A stretch of 64,000 nt of DNA from Turbatrix aceti (Eukaryota; Nematoda; Chromadorea; Rhabditida; Panagrolaimidae). The notes beneath the pieces were generated by a model that was not told the origin of the DNA, did no database searches, and saw nothing but the letters and a program-made list of their open reading frames with translations. The DNA lies in NCBI GenBank assembly GCA_963969345.1, contig OZ017769.1, positions 10,605,725 to 10,669,724 of the forward strand, written 5' to 3'. This document shows, piece by piece, positions 21,572 through 34,030 of the stretch. The first letter of the stretch is position 1, and each line of letters starts with the position of its first letter. The translations under genes were made by a program, and so were the position numbers.

Positions 21572-24500
21572 ACCCCGTTTGCCAAAAAGCATTCAAATAT
21601 GTTTCCCATCTTAAAAAATTACTTAACGACACTAATCTAAACAAACAGTTCTGTTCTGTTTCAAACACACTGCGTTTGTGTTTGCAGCGATTTATGAAAA
21701 TACGGTTTTTTCATTATTTGTAACATTATTTCCCATTCAATCATTTTTAAATCTCCCGGTTGATTTGGAAGATTCCCTGTTTTGCCCCCCGGTTTAAAAT
21801 ACACATTTTTTACACAAAATTTGTCAAACAAACGCGTTGACAGATTATCCGATTTGATACGAAATTTTCTTTTTTGCTTACAAATTGTTTTTTTGTCAAG
21901 TATTTGTTTTTTGTTGTTTCGAACACCAATTTCCTTTTTCTCGTAAATTTTTGATCATCCTGTCTTTCAAAAAAAATCGCTAATTTAATTTTGATAGGGT
22001 TTTTGATAATTTTCAAAAAAAGATTAGCGGTTGCAAAAAACGATATTTCTTACTTCTCCTTTGTTGAAATAATTACAGCCTATTTGTTTTATTTTTTTTG
22101 AAAGACAAAAGACCGCAAAGATTTTTTTTGCCACACACATCGTTTGGGCTGCCAAAAAAAATTTGGGGAAGGCGTGAAAAAAAGAATAATGACGCTTCGT
22201 GTGCCTCGTGGTCGATGAATTACTCACTAGTCAGGCATGACTCGAGTTAAGTTAAGTTCAGTCGAAAGATGAAAGTGCCAAAAAAGCTCGTAAAAAAACT
22301 TTTGACAAATGACTTGAGGGAGAGTAGATTGTCTTCTTTTTTTTATTGCTTTTTTATTCTTTCTTAGCACTTTTTTGGTCAAGTGAGTAGACCAGAAGTC
22401 GTGAAATCTTGAAGTCAAATGTCTTCACGTTCTCACGTCATGGCAGGGTGCGCGCGCCGTCAGCGAAAAAAAGATGGAGTAGAGAAATTTGAAATTTGAT
22501 TTGCCGCAACTTGCCAGCCTTCTAACTGCCTCCGGGCCTGCGGGCTCGGACAGGAGAGGACAGGATAGGCAGTGTTAAGTGGCAGTTACGATGGCACAAC
22601 AACATTGAGGCCGACTTCCCCCCCTGGCTCGCGACTTTTTTATTGTGAATAAAATAACACTTTGTTCGGTGCTTTTTTTTTGCTTTTCTGGCTTGATAAG
22701 TACTGCTTTCTTAGTTTTTTTCTATGCTTGAATGGCTCAGAAGACCTTTTCTACTTGTGGTTATCCTCTTTTATGAGATGAGGTTATTGTGTTGTTTTTC
22801 ATTTTTTTCTTGGTATTCTTTTTCTTTAATGAGTTTTTTAGAATTGTCAAACGGTTTTTAAAAATAAAAAACAATCAAATAAGAAAAATTTGTAAGAATT
22901 TTTTGGGAAGATAGTAAATATTTTATTTTTATTTTTTTAAGATTGATCAAACTGTGAAAAAATGTATCACAATTTTTTTACAGTCACTGAAAACTTTTTT
23001 ATTTTAAAATTTTTACAGTAACCATTTTTTTCGATCTCGACAGCGGTAATTTTGTGTCTTTTTTCATCTTTGTGAAAACAGTTTGATTGTCCGCGATTGA
23101 ACGCAATCTTTTTCATGGTTATACATTCCATAAATTTTTTACTTAAAAAAATTTTGATTTGAAAACACGATAAAACCCCTCAATTACCCCACGCATGATT
23201 ACAACGTCCTGCTAATAGTAGATGCCACTTGCAAAACCAAATTGTTTGTTTTGAATTTTAGATGCCCTAGGGGCAATTATTCTGCTTCCAGTAGTTCTTT
23301 ATTTATAGCCCAATTTTTTTGTTCTGGACAAGTGCATGCATGATCGTCTGGCCTTTCCTAAAAGAAAACCAACTCTGACCGAAAAAAAGTTGGCAGTAAA
23401 TTACATTTTTCCAGACTTCAAAAATCAGTTGCTCTCTAGATTTACTGCTTCCTCATGGGATGACCGATATGCCAGACATATCCCATGCATTTCGATAGAA
23501 GGAAGAATGGGTGCCAGAAGAATTGGTTGGTTGTCGGATTTGAGTATTTATATACCCGCTTTTGAGTGGTTATATAAGGGTTTTTTGTTGAAACTGACTG
23601 AAAAAATGTATGTATTTGTACTGGTCGCCCGCCATTATTCTTCCCTCGGGTACGCCATTATTGTTGAATGAAATGTTTCAAACTTCAGAAGACGGTGGGT
23701 GGGATGGGAGATGGGATGTCTGGGTAACAGTTGGGATCTTGTGATCGGGTGTACAGAAGATAATTTTAGATCTTTGAACGTTATAAACTTTTTAGACTAA
23801 TTTTTAGTGATTTGAAATTTTTGCACAATATATAAAAATATAAAGAAATATAAAGAAATATAGTTTTTTAAACTTATATATTCAAAATTTCGTTTTTAAA
23901 ATTTTTGGCCCCAAAAAATCTATCGTTATTTATATCTCTCGGCCCTGCAAACTCTGTTTGTCATTTTTGGCCGTACTGTCGTTTGATGTGAGACAACCAG
24001 AACTCAAGGCTACTCATTTTTGCTTCCAGTTGGTCAGTTATCCTTTTTATTTCTCTCCTGGGGAGATTTCAAGAGTTTAAAAACACTGTGTCGCAACATT
24101 TTTTTATTTCTTTCTTTTTGGTGACTATTCGTCCAGTTTTCTATAGTTATTGATTTTCCCACCGATAAAAAACATTTAACGACTGAAAATAATTTTTTTC
24201 TTTTACGATCCAAAAATAGAAGCCAAACATTGGTTTTTACAAAATTGATTGTGTACGACTAAAGTATTTATTTTTTGCACAACTTGGCACAAAAAAAGAC
24301 CAACCAGAGTTTTTTTGGTGATGGCGATGAAAGGAAGGTGATTTAGCATTTTTTCTGCAGGAAGAAATAAATTGCAAAAGTTCTTTACTGCCTATTTTCC
24401 GACCGTTTTCTTCTTCTGCAGGGATACAAACGACTTTCACTTTACCGAGTATGTAAACGAAACGATGCCGTCTAAAAAAAGATTAATCCGAATTTAAAAA

Positions 24501-25619
24501 AATTTAGAGGCCAAACTGATTTTTTTATTTTTTCGGGAACGATGCAAAATTTTAATGACACAATGAAGGGCCCAAAAGTAAATAAATAAGTGTCCATGCT
24601 TCCGGTCAAGCGATGGAAAAAATAAAATAGTACATGAATGCACTAACAGATTGATGTGCCCGGCAGACAGAAGGGGGAGGTAGGTGCACCCATCGGAGCG
24701 TATAAAAACCGGCAGAATGCATTCGTCATTGTCGAAAAATGTTTTTCGGGTCACCAAAATTGTTTTTTGGATGCTTAGAAATTTGAAAGAATTTTTATAG
24801 ATTTATTTTTATAATTTAACAATTTTCAATGGCGACGAAAAACTTCATTTTTGCACGTTTGACCACTTCACTAATACCCCTCATTTTTGATGATGTTTTT
24901 TGATACCCACCCATCCAGTTGTACTCCCCGTGTCGACCAACTATTGATCCCCTGTCCTAATCCACCAATGAGTTAAGTTCCATCATTGGTCTTTTTTTTC
25001 CCGGAAGAAAAACAAAATCCCGAAAGTAAAGCTTTTGAGAAAAAAAGGATTTTCGGGGGCATTGATACATTTTTTGTTGGTCGTGAGTGAAGTTGAACAA
25101 CAATTTTGTTTTGGGCTTTCAAAAAATTTGCTGACCGGTGCAATGGAACAATGCACTTTTCCTCATAGTTATGGGCCTATGGGTGTTTTTTTTCCAGTGG
25201 GGACGAAAATTAGAATTTCTCTTGAAACGAATAAACTTTTGTTAGATGATCTTGTTGAATTCTAGATAGAATTGGACAGTTATTATTTGGATGGCATGTG
25301 TCTGAATGAGAAGAGAGTAAGCAAAGTTTTATGACACTGCAGTTTTCTATACTATTCTGGATGATACAGGCGTGGTTTTGTTTTTAATAGCGTTGTAAAT
25401 TTTTTTCTTGTTTTAACTTGTGTTTTGGGAGTTGGGAGGATTCATGTAATAGCAAAATGTTTGTATGCATTTTTTTGTTGATGTTCATAAGGAACATGAA
25501 TTTCTCGCATTTATAACCGTTGAATGTAAATGTTGTTTGAAAATTTTCAGTTTCATTTTTTTACGGTAAAAATTCGTACGACAGCGCACATTTTAGCCCA
25601 AAACAATTTGTTGAACGTT

Positions 25620-25850
25620 TTTATGTTACGTTTCAGACGCTTTTTTTCGAAGTAGCATTTTTAGACACTATTATGTTACTTTTCAGGCGCTGTTTCTTGA
25701 GAGTAACATTTTTATGAACACTATTTTGTTACTTTTGAAATTGCAGGCTAAAATGGAGTAACACTTTTGGTCGCTATTATGTTACTTTTAGTTTTGCATG
25801 CTGAGGGGAAGTAACATAGTTTTTTGCTATTTTGTTACGTGTAAATCTTC
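25620..25850. repeat. GTTAC/GTAAC minisatellite, locus 2
   Basis: Four imperfect units of about 54 bp, each with TATTTTGTTACTTTT and an inverted GTAACA, with a GCAGGCTAA core in the best-preserved unit. Same family as the arrays at 16926 and 43150. Confidence 0.65.
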
Positions 25851-27756
25851 TGTTTTGTGTGAAATTAATGTTTATTTTTTTAACAAAAAAATTCATGTTC
25901 TAATCTAAAAATATCCGTTCACGTTTACGTGCTATCATTTGCATTATTCACTGATTCAGGATGGTACGAAGGTGGTATTTATTTCAGACTTGTTTTTTTG
26001 CCCGCTCTTCTGTGGCCTAATTAGATTCTCCGAATTTGTACGTATTAGTGAAATTCACGTTACGTATTATTTTTACGAATGCCGTAAAGCCGTGGAAAAA
26101 TGAAAAACGAACGAATATGCGGGAGACAATCAAAAATGTGTACGAGACAAAAAAACAATAATACTCATTATTATTTTTTCCTCATTTGGAACTTGTTTTT
26201 TTCCGTACCGCATAATAATGGACTGTGGACTGTGGCGTCGAAGAACATCATAATGCATGCCAGAATGATGGTGTCGTTCGGGTTGTTTTTCTAGCTGTCA
26301 AAAAAAGGATAAACACACGTTCCAATTAAATATTTTATGCTACATTGGTAGTCTTTTTTGAGAGGTTGGTGAAATTGTATACGAATCGTCAACTGTGTGT
26401 AGTGTGGTTTTTTGGCTACGGTTGATACTAAAATTATTAATTGGGTGTAAAAAACATTTTTTTAGCATTTTGGTGGATCATTCGTGCCAACAATAAAAAT
26501 CGTCATTTGTTTTTCTGTTTTTCTCTATCGTACAAGTGGCTGGAGTTTGGATGTCTTTCTTTGTTCATTTGAAATTTTCATTATGTCATAGAACAATGCA
26601 ATTGACAGATTTAGCAGCTGTCCTTCGCAACTTTTTTTATTTTAAACTTACACAAGTACGGCACTTTTACACGCAATTGCCAATTTTTTATGCCATTTTT
26701 AAAAAAGTTCGTCATGTTTTACTTTTTTATAGGGTTGGCAAGAAAACAATAGTTTTGTCGCTGACAATTTATCACACATAACACAAAATACGAAATTGTA
26801 GGTTTATTGTGTGGGGGTTTGCGTGTAATAATTTATTGGGTTCTAGTTTGTGGGAATGCTTGATGACAGAACATTCATGGGAAATTTACTTCGTTTGTGT
26901 AAATTTATTTGACCCGTAACAGTAAAAAATTATTATACTTTTTTGGATTGCAATAAAGATTTTTTAACAGAATTTTTTTGAACATGTTTAGGAACAGTTA
27001 CGGTAGTTTAATTTAATTTTTCATTAATTTGGCAAAAAAATGGTTTTATATACATAGATGTCTTTGGGTCGTTTCCAGACCCATAATTTTTTTTTATAAA
27101 AAATTATTAACTGCGTTTTTTGAACCAAAGTTCATTCAATTTTCAATTTCATTCAAAAAATGCATACATTTTGATACAATTATGTTCGTCATAAAATCTC
27201 CTGAAAACAATAATATCACCATGGAGTTCAGCAAATTTTTTGGTAATCGGACTTTCAAATTTGTTATTATGTAACTTTGGCAATATCTATTTTTGTAAAT
27301 GTTTGCAAGCCGAGTCGGCCAGTTGTATAGATAGCATCTCTTGTTTTTTTGACTGACAAGTTAGCTGGCTGTGAAAGCTAAAAAAAGACGAATAAAACAT
27401 GAACAGTTTGGGGTTCATTCACAGGGCAGGATAAACATTATCCGTGACCGACCCCGACTGACTGACACTTGTTTTGTCTTGTTGTTTGACACTTTTGTTT
27501 CGTCTTTTAACTCCGGGCATCCCTCCCCCGAGATGAGATTTTTTTGCGTAAATCAGAGACTTTTTTGGCGGACGCTTGCGAACTGAACTTGCTACGTGTA
27601 AATTTCCATTGTCGCACTTGGCAGTGTAGAAACTTGGCATTAACTTATCTGGCATTTCCTTTGGGGAGTAAAAAAAAGAGGACGAAAGCGAGAGGACACA
27701 TGAAAACAGGCCTTGTTTTTTTTTCTTGCTACCCCCTCTTTTTTGGTCGATGTCAG

Positions 27757-27917
27757 AGCGGTTGGAGCGCTTGCTGTTAAGATTCGAAAATCCATTGTCA
27801 TCTCCTCCCCTCCCTCACCCTTTCTATTCTTCTTCGTCCACTAAAACGACTGCAGGCACGGAGACGACGAAGACGCACAAACCCAAGTTTTTCGAGGATG
27901 AACAGAAAAGAAGATGA
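27757..27917 (+). CDS. Probable terminal coding exon, gene otherwise unresolved
   Basis: After a GATGTCAG acceptor, a phase-1 frame of about 53 codons runs to TGA 27915-27917. It starts RLERLLLRFENPLSSPP and ends with a basic/acidic tail THKPKFFEDEQKRR. Composition and C/G-rich third positions differ from the T-rich flanks and resemble the certain genes. The reverse strand is also open over part of this region, so the strand is not certain. No domain is recognised and upstream exons were not found. Confidence 0.35.
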
Positions 27918-30900
27918 CGCATGATGGTTTCTTCCTTTGACCGGACACACATGTTGTTTTGTTGTTTGAAGACAATTCATAAATATCTATTCTGTATATC
28001 GTTGTGGCCGTTCCTTAAAGCGCTAACGTGATTATACAATTCCTGCTAATGAATGTAATTTTTTTGATTTTTAACAAAACTGTCAAAACGAAATAACTTT
28101 TTTTAAACTTTTTGATGCATTGTAAATATAAATACATAGGGTTTTTTTGTTGTCACTCAATATGGCGTGAAATTTTTATAAAACAAATTTTATGCCTATT
28201 TGAATGAAATTAGGGTTTTAACACGAAAGTTTAACTTTTTGAAAAACTGGTGGTCTGAAAAAGCATGTTTATTATCTTTAACTTTTGTTTACAATAATTA
28301 CGTATGCAACGCACTTTTTAAAATTCAATGTGTTAGATTTGTTGAGGGTGGCAGAAAGAGAACATTTCCTTCTCACGTGACAACAATTTCCGTTTTCGCT
28401 TATTATAAACCCTCGCCGGAGATTAGACACTCGTGGCACCGCAACAAATGCCGCCAAAGAACGAAAGGTTTATTCATACTTTATCATACTGATAAGCTCA
28501 TAGATATTTACAATTTTGATTTTTGCTCTGTCAGAAGTCTTTTTTGTCACTTTCTTGATATGTATTTTCTGCAGCACTTTTTATTTTTTGTCATGGACAT
28601 TTTTAGTGTTTGTGAAAAGTAAATATTATTTTGATTTACGTGTAAAACTTGATTGTTACGAATTAGATTTTGGTTTATGTGAAGGCAAATTAATTTTTTT
28701 CATGTATTTATCAAAAGTACATTTATACGGTTTTTGTTTTGAACAGTGTTAAACAGTATTAGTATTTGTATTCAATTTTCGATACATTGAAATTTTTTTA
28801 TTTAATTTAGGTTCAGACAGAATTTTGCCTTTTCCCCAATGTCCAACATTTAGTCAAATTTACGTTTTTTACAACTGTCTGGACACGTAAATAAAATATT
28901 TAAAAAATAGAATCATGATTAATTTCAATGTCAACAATCGCCTATGCAATGTACATTATAAGCAATTTATGTATGTACATGACCGAAAAGTTTGTTTTGA
29001 ATGTTATAAAAAAATATCAAAACAACAACAAGCGTAGTCAAAATTAAGATGATAAAATAAAAATGAAATATTGTATTTTAAATTTTATATAGTAGTACGA
29101 AAACTCAAGCAGGAAAGTCGGGTCAATTTTAACATTTTTAGACTTTGAATGGTTTTTTGGCCTTATGAAATTTGCATTTTTTTCCCAAATGCTGACTCAT
29201 CGCACATTGGCATCCAAAATTCATCACATAGACTGCCGTTTGTCTACATTTGTGTTTTTTTTTATCACGCTACACACGAACTTGACGCAAAACTTTTTTC
29301 TTCTGCAAAAGCAATACGTGTAACTGATAATTAATTAATTTGTGTCTTGATTGATGTGCTGTGAAAATCAGAATTTTTGAAAAAAAAATTTTCCTAATTT
29401 TTTTATTGCAAAAAAAAAACTCATGATCATGCTAAAAAACTTCCTGTTTAAAGATAAAATTATCAATTCATGATATATTATTTTTTAAATATGTTTTTGG
29501 TGTTTTTTGATGCCACAATATTCCAAGGAGCGTGTCTTTTTGCACAATTTTATACGCACGTCATTATAAAAACTTGAATGACCAGTTCTTTGATGCCACC
29601 ACAACTCTGGGCCGATTGTTCGTGGTTTGGTTTCAGCCTGGGATATGCAACTGTTTTTGATAAATGTTTGTGCGTGTGTATTTATGTTTTGTGATGCCAA
29701 AGAGATTCTTTCTTTTTCCAGAAGCGTGTACACAAGTTTTGATTTGTTTACGTTCTGCATGTTTTAAATTATTTGATCTTGGCTCTTTTGTTTGCTTTTC
29801 ATAGGTTTTTGGGTGGAAATTTCTGGATGCGATAAATAATTTAGTCAAAAATTAATTTTTTTTCGGAAGGAAAAATCGTGTTGTTAGTTGTTTTGTAGTG
29901 CCGTGGTAATTTTATTTTCTGTTTTTGGGCCCTGAAGGTATGAGGTTCGATTCTGGGAAGCGCCAAGTATTTTTTTTTGCGATTTTCAAACTTTTTTTCA
30001 TAAACTTATTTGTGCTCGACAGTTTTGAGCAAAACCCCCTCACGGCACAACTCTCTCTCTCTTTTTGCTCACCAAAGTGCCAGTTTTCACACCTATTGTT
30101 TTCGCACTTCTTTTCGCACGCAATTTTGACGACTAACAAACCTAACCGTCACACGACGACGTCTAGCATTACCTGTTGTTGCTCCTCGGCGTGTTTGCGT
30201 GCTTTCGTGCCGACGACAGGCTTGTTTATTATTTGCAACACATAACTTGAGTAGTGCACTTTTTTTGAAACCTAATTTGTATAAAATTATGGCGGGGGCA
30301 AGGTTTTACGTCAAACGGCATTTTTTTCGATCTTATCAAATGTCTACACTGTTTTATAATTTTAAATGGATGTCGGTTTTGCTATTTGAGGGGTACTGAC
30401 TGTGTACAGAAGCGCCTTTTTTGGACGCTCCTGGGGGAAGAGGTAATTTGAACTTTTTGGTGATAATTAGAAAAAGTGAGACGTTTGACGTTTTTGGAAT
30501 TCAAAAAATTGTTTTTTTTTGTGTTTTTGGAAATAGAATTTTTTGTTTGTCTTTTTGTAATCAAAAAACGTGTCGTGTCGAATTTCAATTTTTGTCACAA
30601 TTTTTTTCTGAAGTTGTGGTTTTTTGGACCCTTACACTTTTTTATTCACTTTTTTTTTAAATTAATTTTTTTTTTGCTTTTTGGTATTTTTTTGTCATAG
30701 AATAAAAAAATCACTTCCAAAAAAACTTTTTTCGCACGCTATGTAGATGCATAATGATTGATGACCAGCTAGAGGACATTGTGCCACACTTTTTTATTCC
30801 TATGCCTGCTCGGACCAATTCTTACTTTTTTTTGGCGTGGGAAAAATAGTAAAAAAAGCATCGTTGAATGAGAATAAAAGAGGCCAAGTGATTGATGACT

Positions 30901-33057
30901 TATCAGACTGCGAGGGGGAGAGTACTTGGAGGGGGGTCACACACCTTATTGTTAGCTGGGTTTTCATTCATTTATGACTGGCGTGGGATGATTCAAGTTT
31001 TGGTTGCAAGTTATTTTTAGGGCGCATAACGGGAATCGAATGGAATCCATTCATGAATGAGTAAAAGGTGACATTCTGTTCTACAAATTGAAAATTATTT
31101 CATTAGAACAAAATTACGGTAGATTGAAACGAAAGAAGGTAAATTTATTCAAACGTCAAATTTTTTTGTAACCCAATTTTTTTTTCTAAAATGTTTGAGC
31201 GCAACGTTCTCTTTCAAATCAAGCATGCATTATTTTTAATGCGTCGCGCCGTTTTTTAATTAAGTGCAAATTTACCATTTCCTGGTTTGCAGCAAAGATG
31301 AAGCCAAGATATGGATTTTGTTCTTAGCATTATCTTTTGTCTGAGATTTTGCAAACTTTTTCTTGCGAAAGATTTTGAAATGTCTACCGGCGTTAGTCAT
31401 TTAGCATTAAGATTTAGGTATCCAAGCGCAAAGAAATTCAATTCTTCGAAAAAAAAGTGTCTGACGATGAATGAGTAATGACACCAGGCGAACAACGAAG
31501 CATGGAAAACATTACCGATGGCATCGCAGTCGCCGACTTGTCTGTTGTCTGTTTATATTAGTATGTATTTAATTTGGTGGTAATGAGGTAATGAGGAAGA
31601 ATATCACACGATACAACGAATGTGTTTGTTTTCATGTACGCAGAAAAAATGTGTTTTGAATTTAGTTTTTCATTATTACGACAAAAATTACGAAACAGAA
31701 ACGGTGTGATGCTTTTTGTTTGGCATTTGCAGTAAGTATTTTTTTTACTGATGATAAATGGAAAAGCTGTTTGTTTGTGTTTTAGTCGGCTAAGCTTATC
31801 CGAAGTCGTCTTTTGGTTTTGTATGTTTTTTTCAAGAATTGATATGTACGTACTTTTGTAACACTTTGTGTGATAAAAAGAGCTTTCAAATGTCAAATGT
31901 TTGGTTTCTCCAAAACGCTACATTTTTTTTGTTTGTTGGCGTCAAGTCTTAAAAAATGTTTTGAACTAAAAAATCAACCCAAATCTTTAAAAAAAAAGTT
32001 TATATTTTTACATTTTGAATGCTGTTTTTTTCTGTTATTGTTGCTACTGTTTTTTAGAGTAATATTTTTTTGCTGTTGTTTTTTTGTTTTTCTTGACTTT
32101 TTTACGTAAATTTGGCAAGACCGATCTGTTTTTTTTCATAATGTTCACTTTTTTATCTACAAATTCTACCTTTTAAATGTAAATATTATTTACATCGTTC
32201 ACATCAATTATGACTTATTATGCATTCATGACCGTGATATAATGAAGTCACGAAGTCCATGGACTGAAGTGCTTGCCAAAAAATGTGAGAAATAAAAAAA
32301 TTTATGACATCGTTTTTTTTTCATGACGTAAAAAGGATCACAAGTTTTGTTTTGTTTTTTTCTGGGTACAAAATATAGCATTATACCATTATACTTTGGC
32401 CCGGCGACCAAAGCCGAGTGAGCGAAGGGAGGAAAAACACAATTTGTGTAAATCACAACTTGTTGAGTGCCATGACAGCCAGCAGAAGCAATAGAATGTC
32501 GTTGTTTTTTTTTCCTTTTGGAGGTATAATACACTTTGCTTGCTGCAAAACGGATAAATAGATAGATACATAGAATACATTTTTTTGTTGTTGTCACGAT
32601 TTTCGCTCGTGTTTACCGCGCAAGCGGGGGTCATTCATTCTCACGCGTGGTGACTTTTTTTTGTAGTTAGAAAAAATTTTCTTGAGACAAAAGAAGGTTT
32701 TTTGTCAGGTGATGATGACGATTACAGCTCAGAAGACCCAAAAAAGACAAGAATAAATATGTGTACTGATCATGCAAAAAATGGACTGTACTGTGATATA
32801 AAATCCAACGTGTGACGACCGGATTATGAGACCGGATTCTCGAGAAAAACCCACTTTTTTGGCGTCCTCGTGAGTATTTTTTTGGTCTAATCCCGGCTAC
32901 GAGATTTTGCATACCTTTTTCATGAGTAATTTTTGTTCATTTTTGCGTACCGTATCTTTTCTTGTTTCCGTCAATGCAGCTGCACTTTTTGCACCGACAA
33001 TAAAGATAGAAGCAAAAGATAGATGAACGTTGTGGATTAATTTAGAACCTTCTCAAG
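27918..33057. other. T-rich region, with one possible minus-strand exon
   Basis: No gene could be modelled. A minus-strand island at about 30173-30223 reads PVVGTKARKHAEEQQQ and ends CAG|GTAATG, like a real exon, but no partner exon was found. A + strand patch at 28395-28470 is GC-richer but ambiguous in frame. A CT-rich run lies near 30050-30062. The rest is low-complexity T/A. Confidence 0.25.
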
Positions 33058-33891
33058 ATGCTGCCTACCCCCCAGGCCGGCGTTCCCATGTTGGAGGTGA
33101 TTCATCCCTGTCAATCTGCAGGATGTGCCTCTGCTATTGCTTTTTTTATTGTTTCTCACCAGATTGTCGGTGTTTGCTGCTCTTTTGCATGTTCATGTGC
33201 CTTTTTTGCTTTTTTTGGAGATCATACTGTTAAGTGTAGATGTTTAAAAAAACAAGCATTATCTATTTATCACTGTCACGGGGGAGGATGAATTATGCTT
33301 GGCCACATAATCTTCCAAGATGGGTGGTTGATTTTTTCTGTGAAAAAAAATGAAATTGTTATAACTATTCTTTTTTGGTCCAATTTTTTTTGTTCGAAAA
33401 GAAATTTGCAGCAAATAACAAAAATTAGGTTGAAAAAAATGGAAAAGGTCAAAGTGTTTTGCACCTTTTTAAACCGTAAAAAATAATTTTGAACTATTTT
33501 TTTTAAATTAAATTTTTTATTTTATTTTTTAAACTGTGTTTGTTTTTACGCATTTCAAAATACCCAGACACAAATAATTCTGCAAACAAATTGCTTGACC
33601 ACTATTTTGCTCTCCCTGTACATAATTGCCAACATTTATAGGGATGGCCGTCATCTAATAAGAGACCAGACCATAATTATTCTATTTTTTGATCCCTGAC
33701 CTTGTTTTTTAACCGGTCGCGCACACCACGTCGTGCTTTGTTGTTTCCGGGCGTGAACTCTTGAGACAATGTTTCATTTTTTCGTGGCATTTTAGACATT
33801 GCTCGACTATGATGCTCAGCAGGAGCTCATTCGACGACAACTACGATTACGACAGCTCTGCTTAGTTGGCCTTTCAGTTGTAACTAAATAG
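33058..33891 (+). CDS. Possible short two-exon ORF or 5' exons upstream of the C2 gene
   Basis: Island 33058-33096 reads ATG-initiated MLPTPQAGVPMLE with C/G-rich third positions and ends GAG|GTGATT (phase 0). Island 33796-33891 follows GCATTTTAG and in phase 0 reads LLDYDAQQELIRRQLRLRQL and on to a TAG. In the alternative phase the same island reads RSSFDDNYDYDSSA to a TAG at 33863-33865, which has better third positions. Either the two islands encode a peptide of about 44 residues, or they are 5' exons (with a short upstream ORF) of the tandem-C2 gene that starts 140 bp further on. This was not resolved. Confidence 0.25.
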
Positions 33892-34030
33892 CTCCAGACA
33901 GACACACCTTAGCTTTGTCTACACCTACCTGTGAGGTGTTAATCGTCTTTGGGAAAGACGCGACTGACTCTCTTTCTTGAACGCGCTATTTTTTGGTCGT
34001 TGTTTGTCAAGACGCTTTCTGGCTTCTACG

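Larger units (their letters stand above)
21274..27756. other. T-rich region without a recognised gene
   Basis: Scanned on both strands. Items seen: a nested hairpin at 21520-21571, a GC-richer patch at 22430-22620 that is not open in any frame, an isolated 111-codon frame at 23336-23671 without known motifs, and the GTTAC repeat at 25620-25850. Some patches near 27410-27540 are GC-richer and could hold an upstream exon for the terminal exon at 27757. Confidence 0.3.

Noticed and set aside
22430..22620. GC-rich patch possibly coding
   Set aside because: All six frames are interrupted and no exon borders fit.
23336..23671. 111-codon open frame
   Set aside because: No ATG context, splice border, motif or codon bias; it may be chance, so it is not listed as a gene.
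29485..29760. Minus-strand frame with ELWWHQRTGHSSF, reminiscent of a Copia pre-integrase domain
   Set aside because: Only a few residues match, the CxxC half of the zinc motif is missing, and there is no integrase or LTR nearby.
29935..29965. GGTTCGATTCTGGG looks like a tRNA T-arm
   Set aside because: No D-arm, anticodon arm or acceptor complement at the right distance.
32226..32634. Overlapping minus-strand frames of 81 and 123 codons
   Set aside because: Low-complexity composition, two overlapping frames equally open, no splice support.
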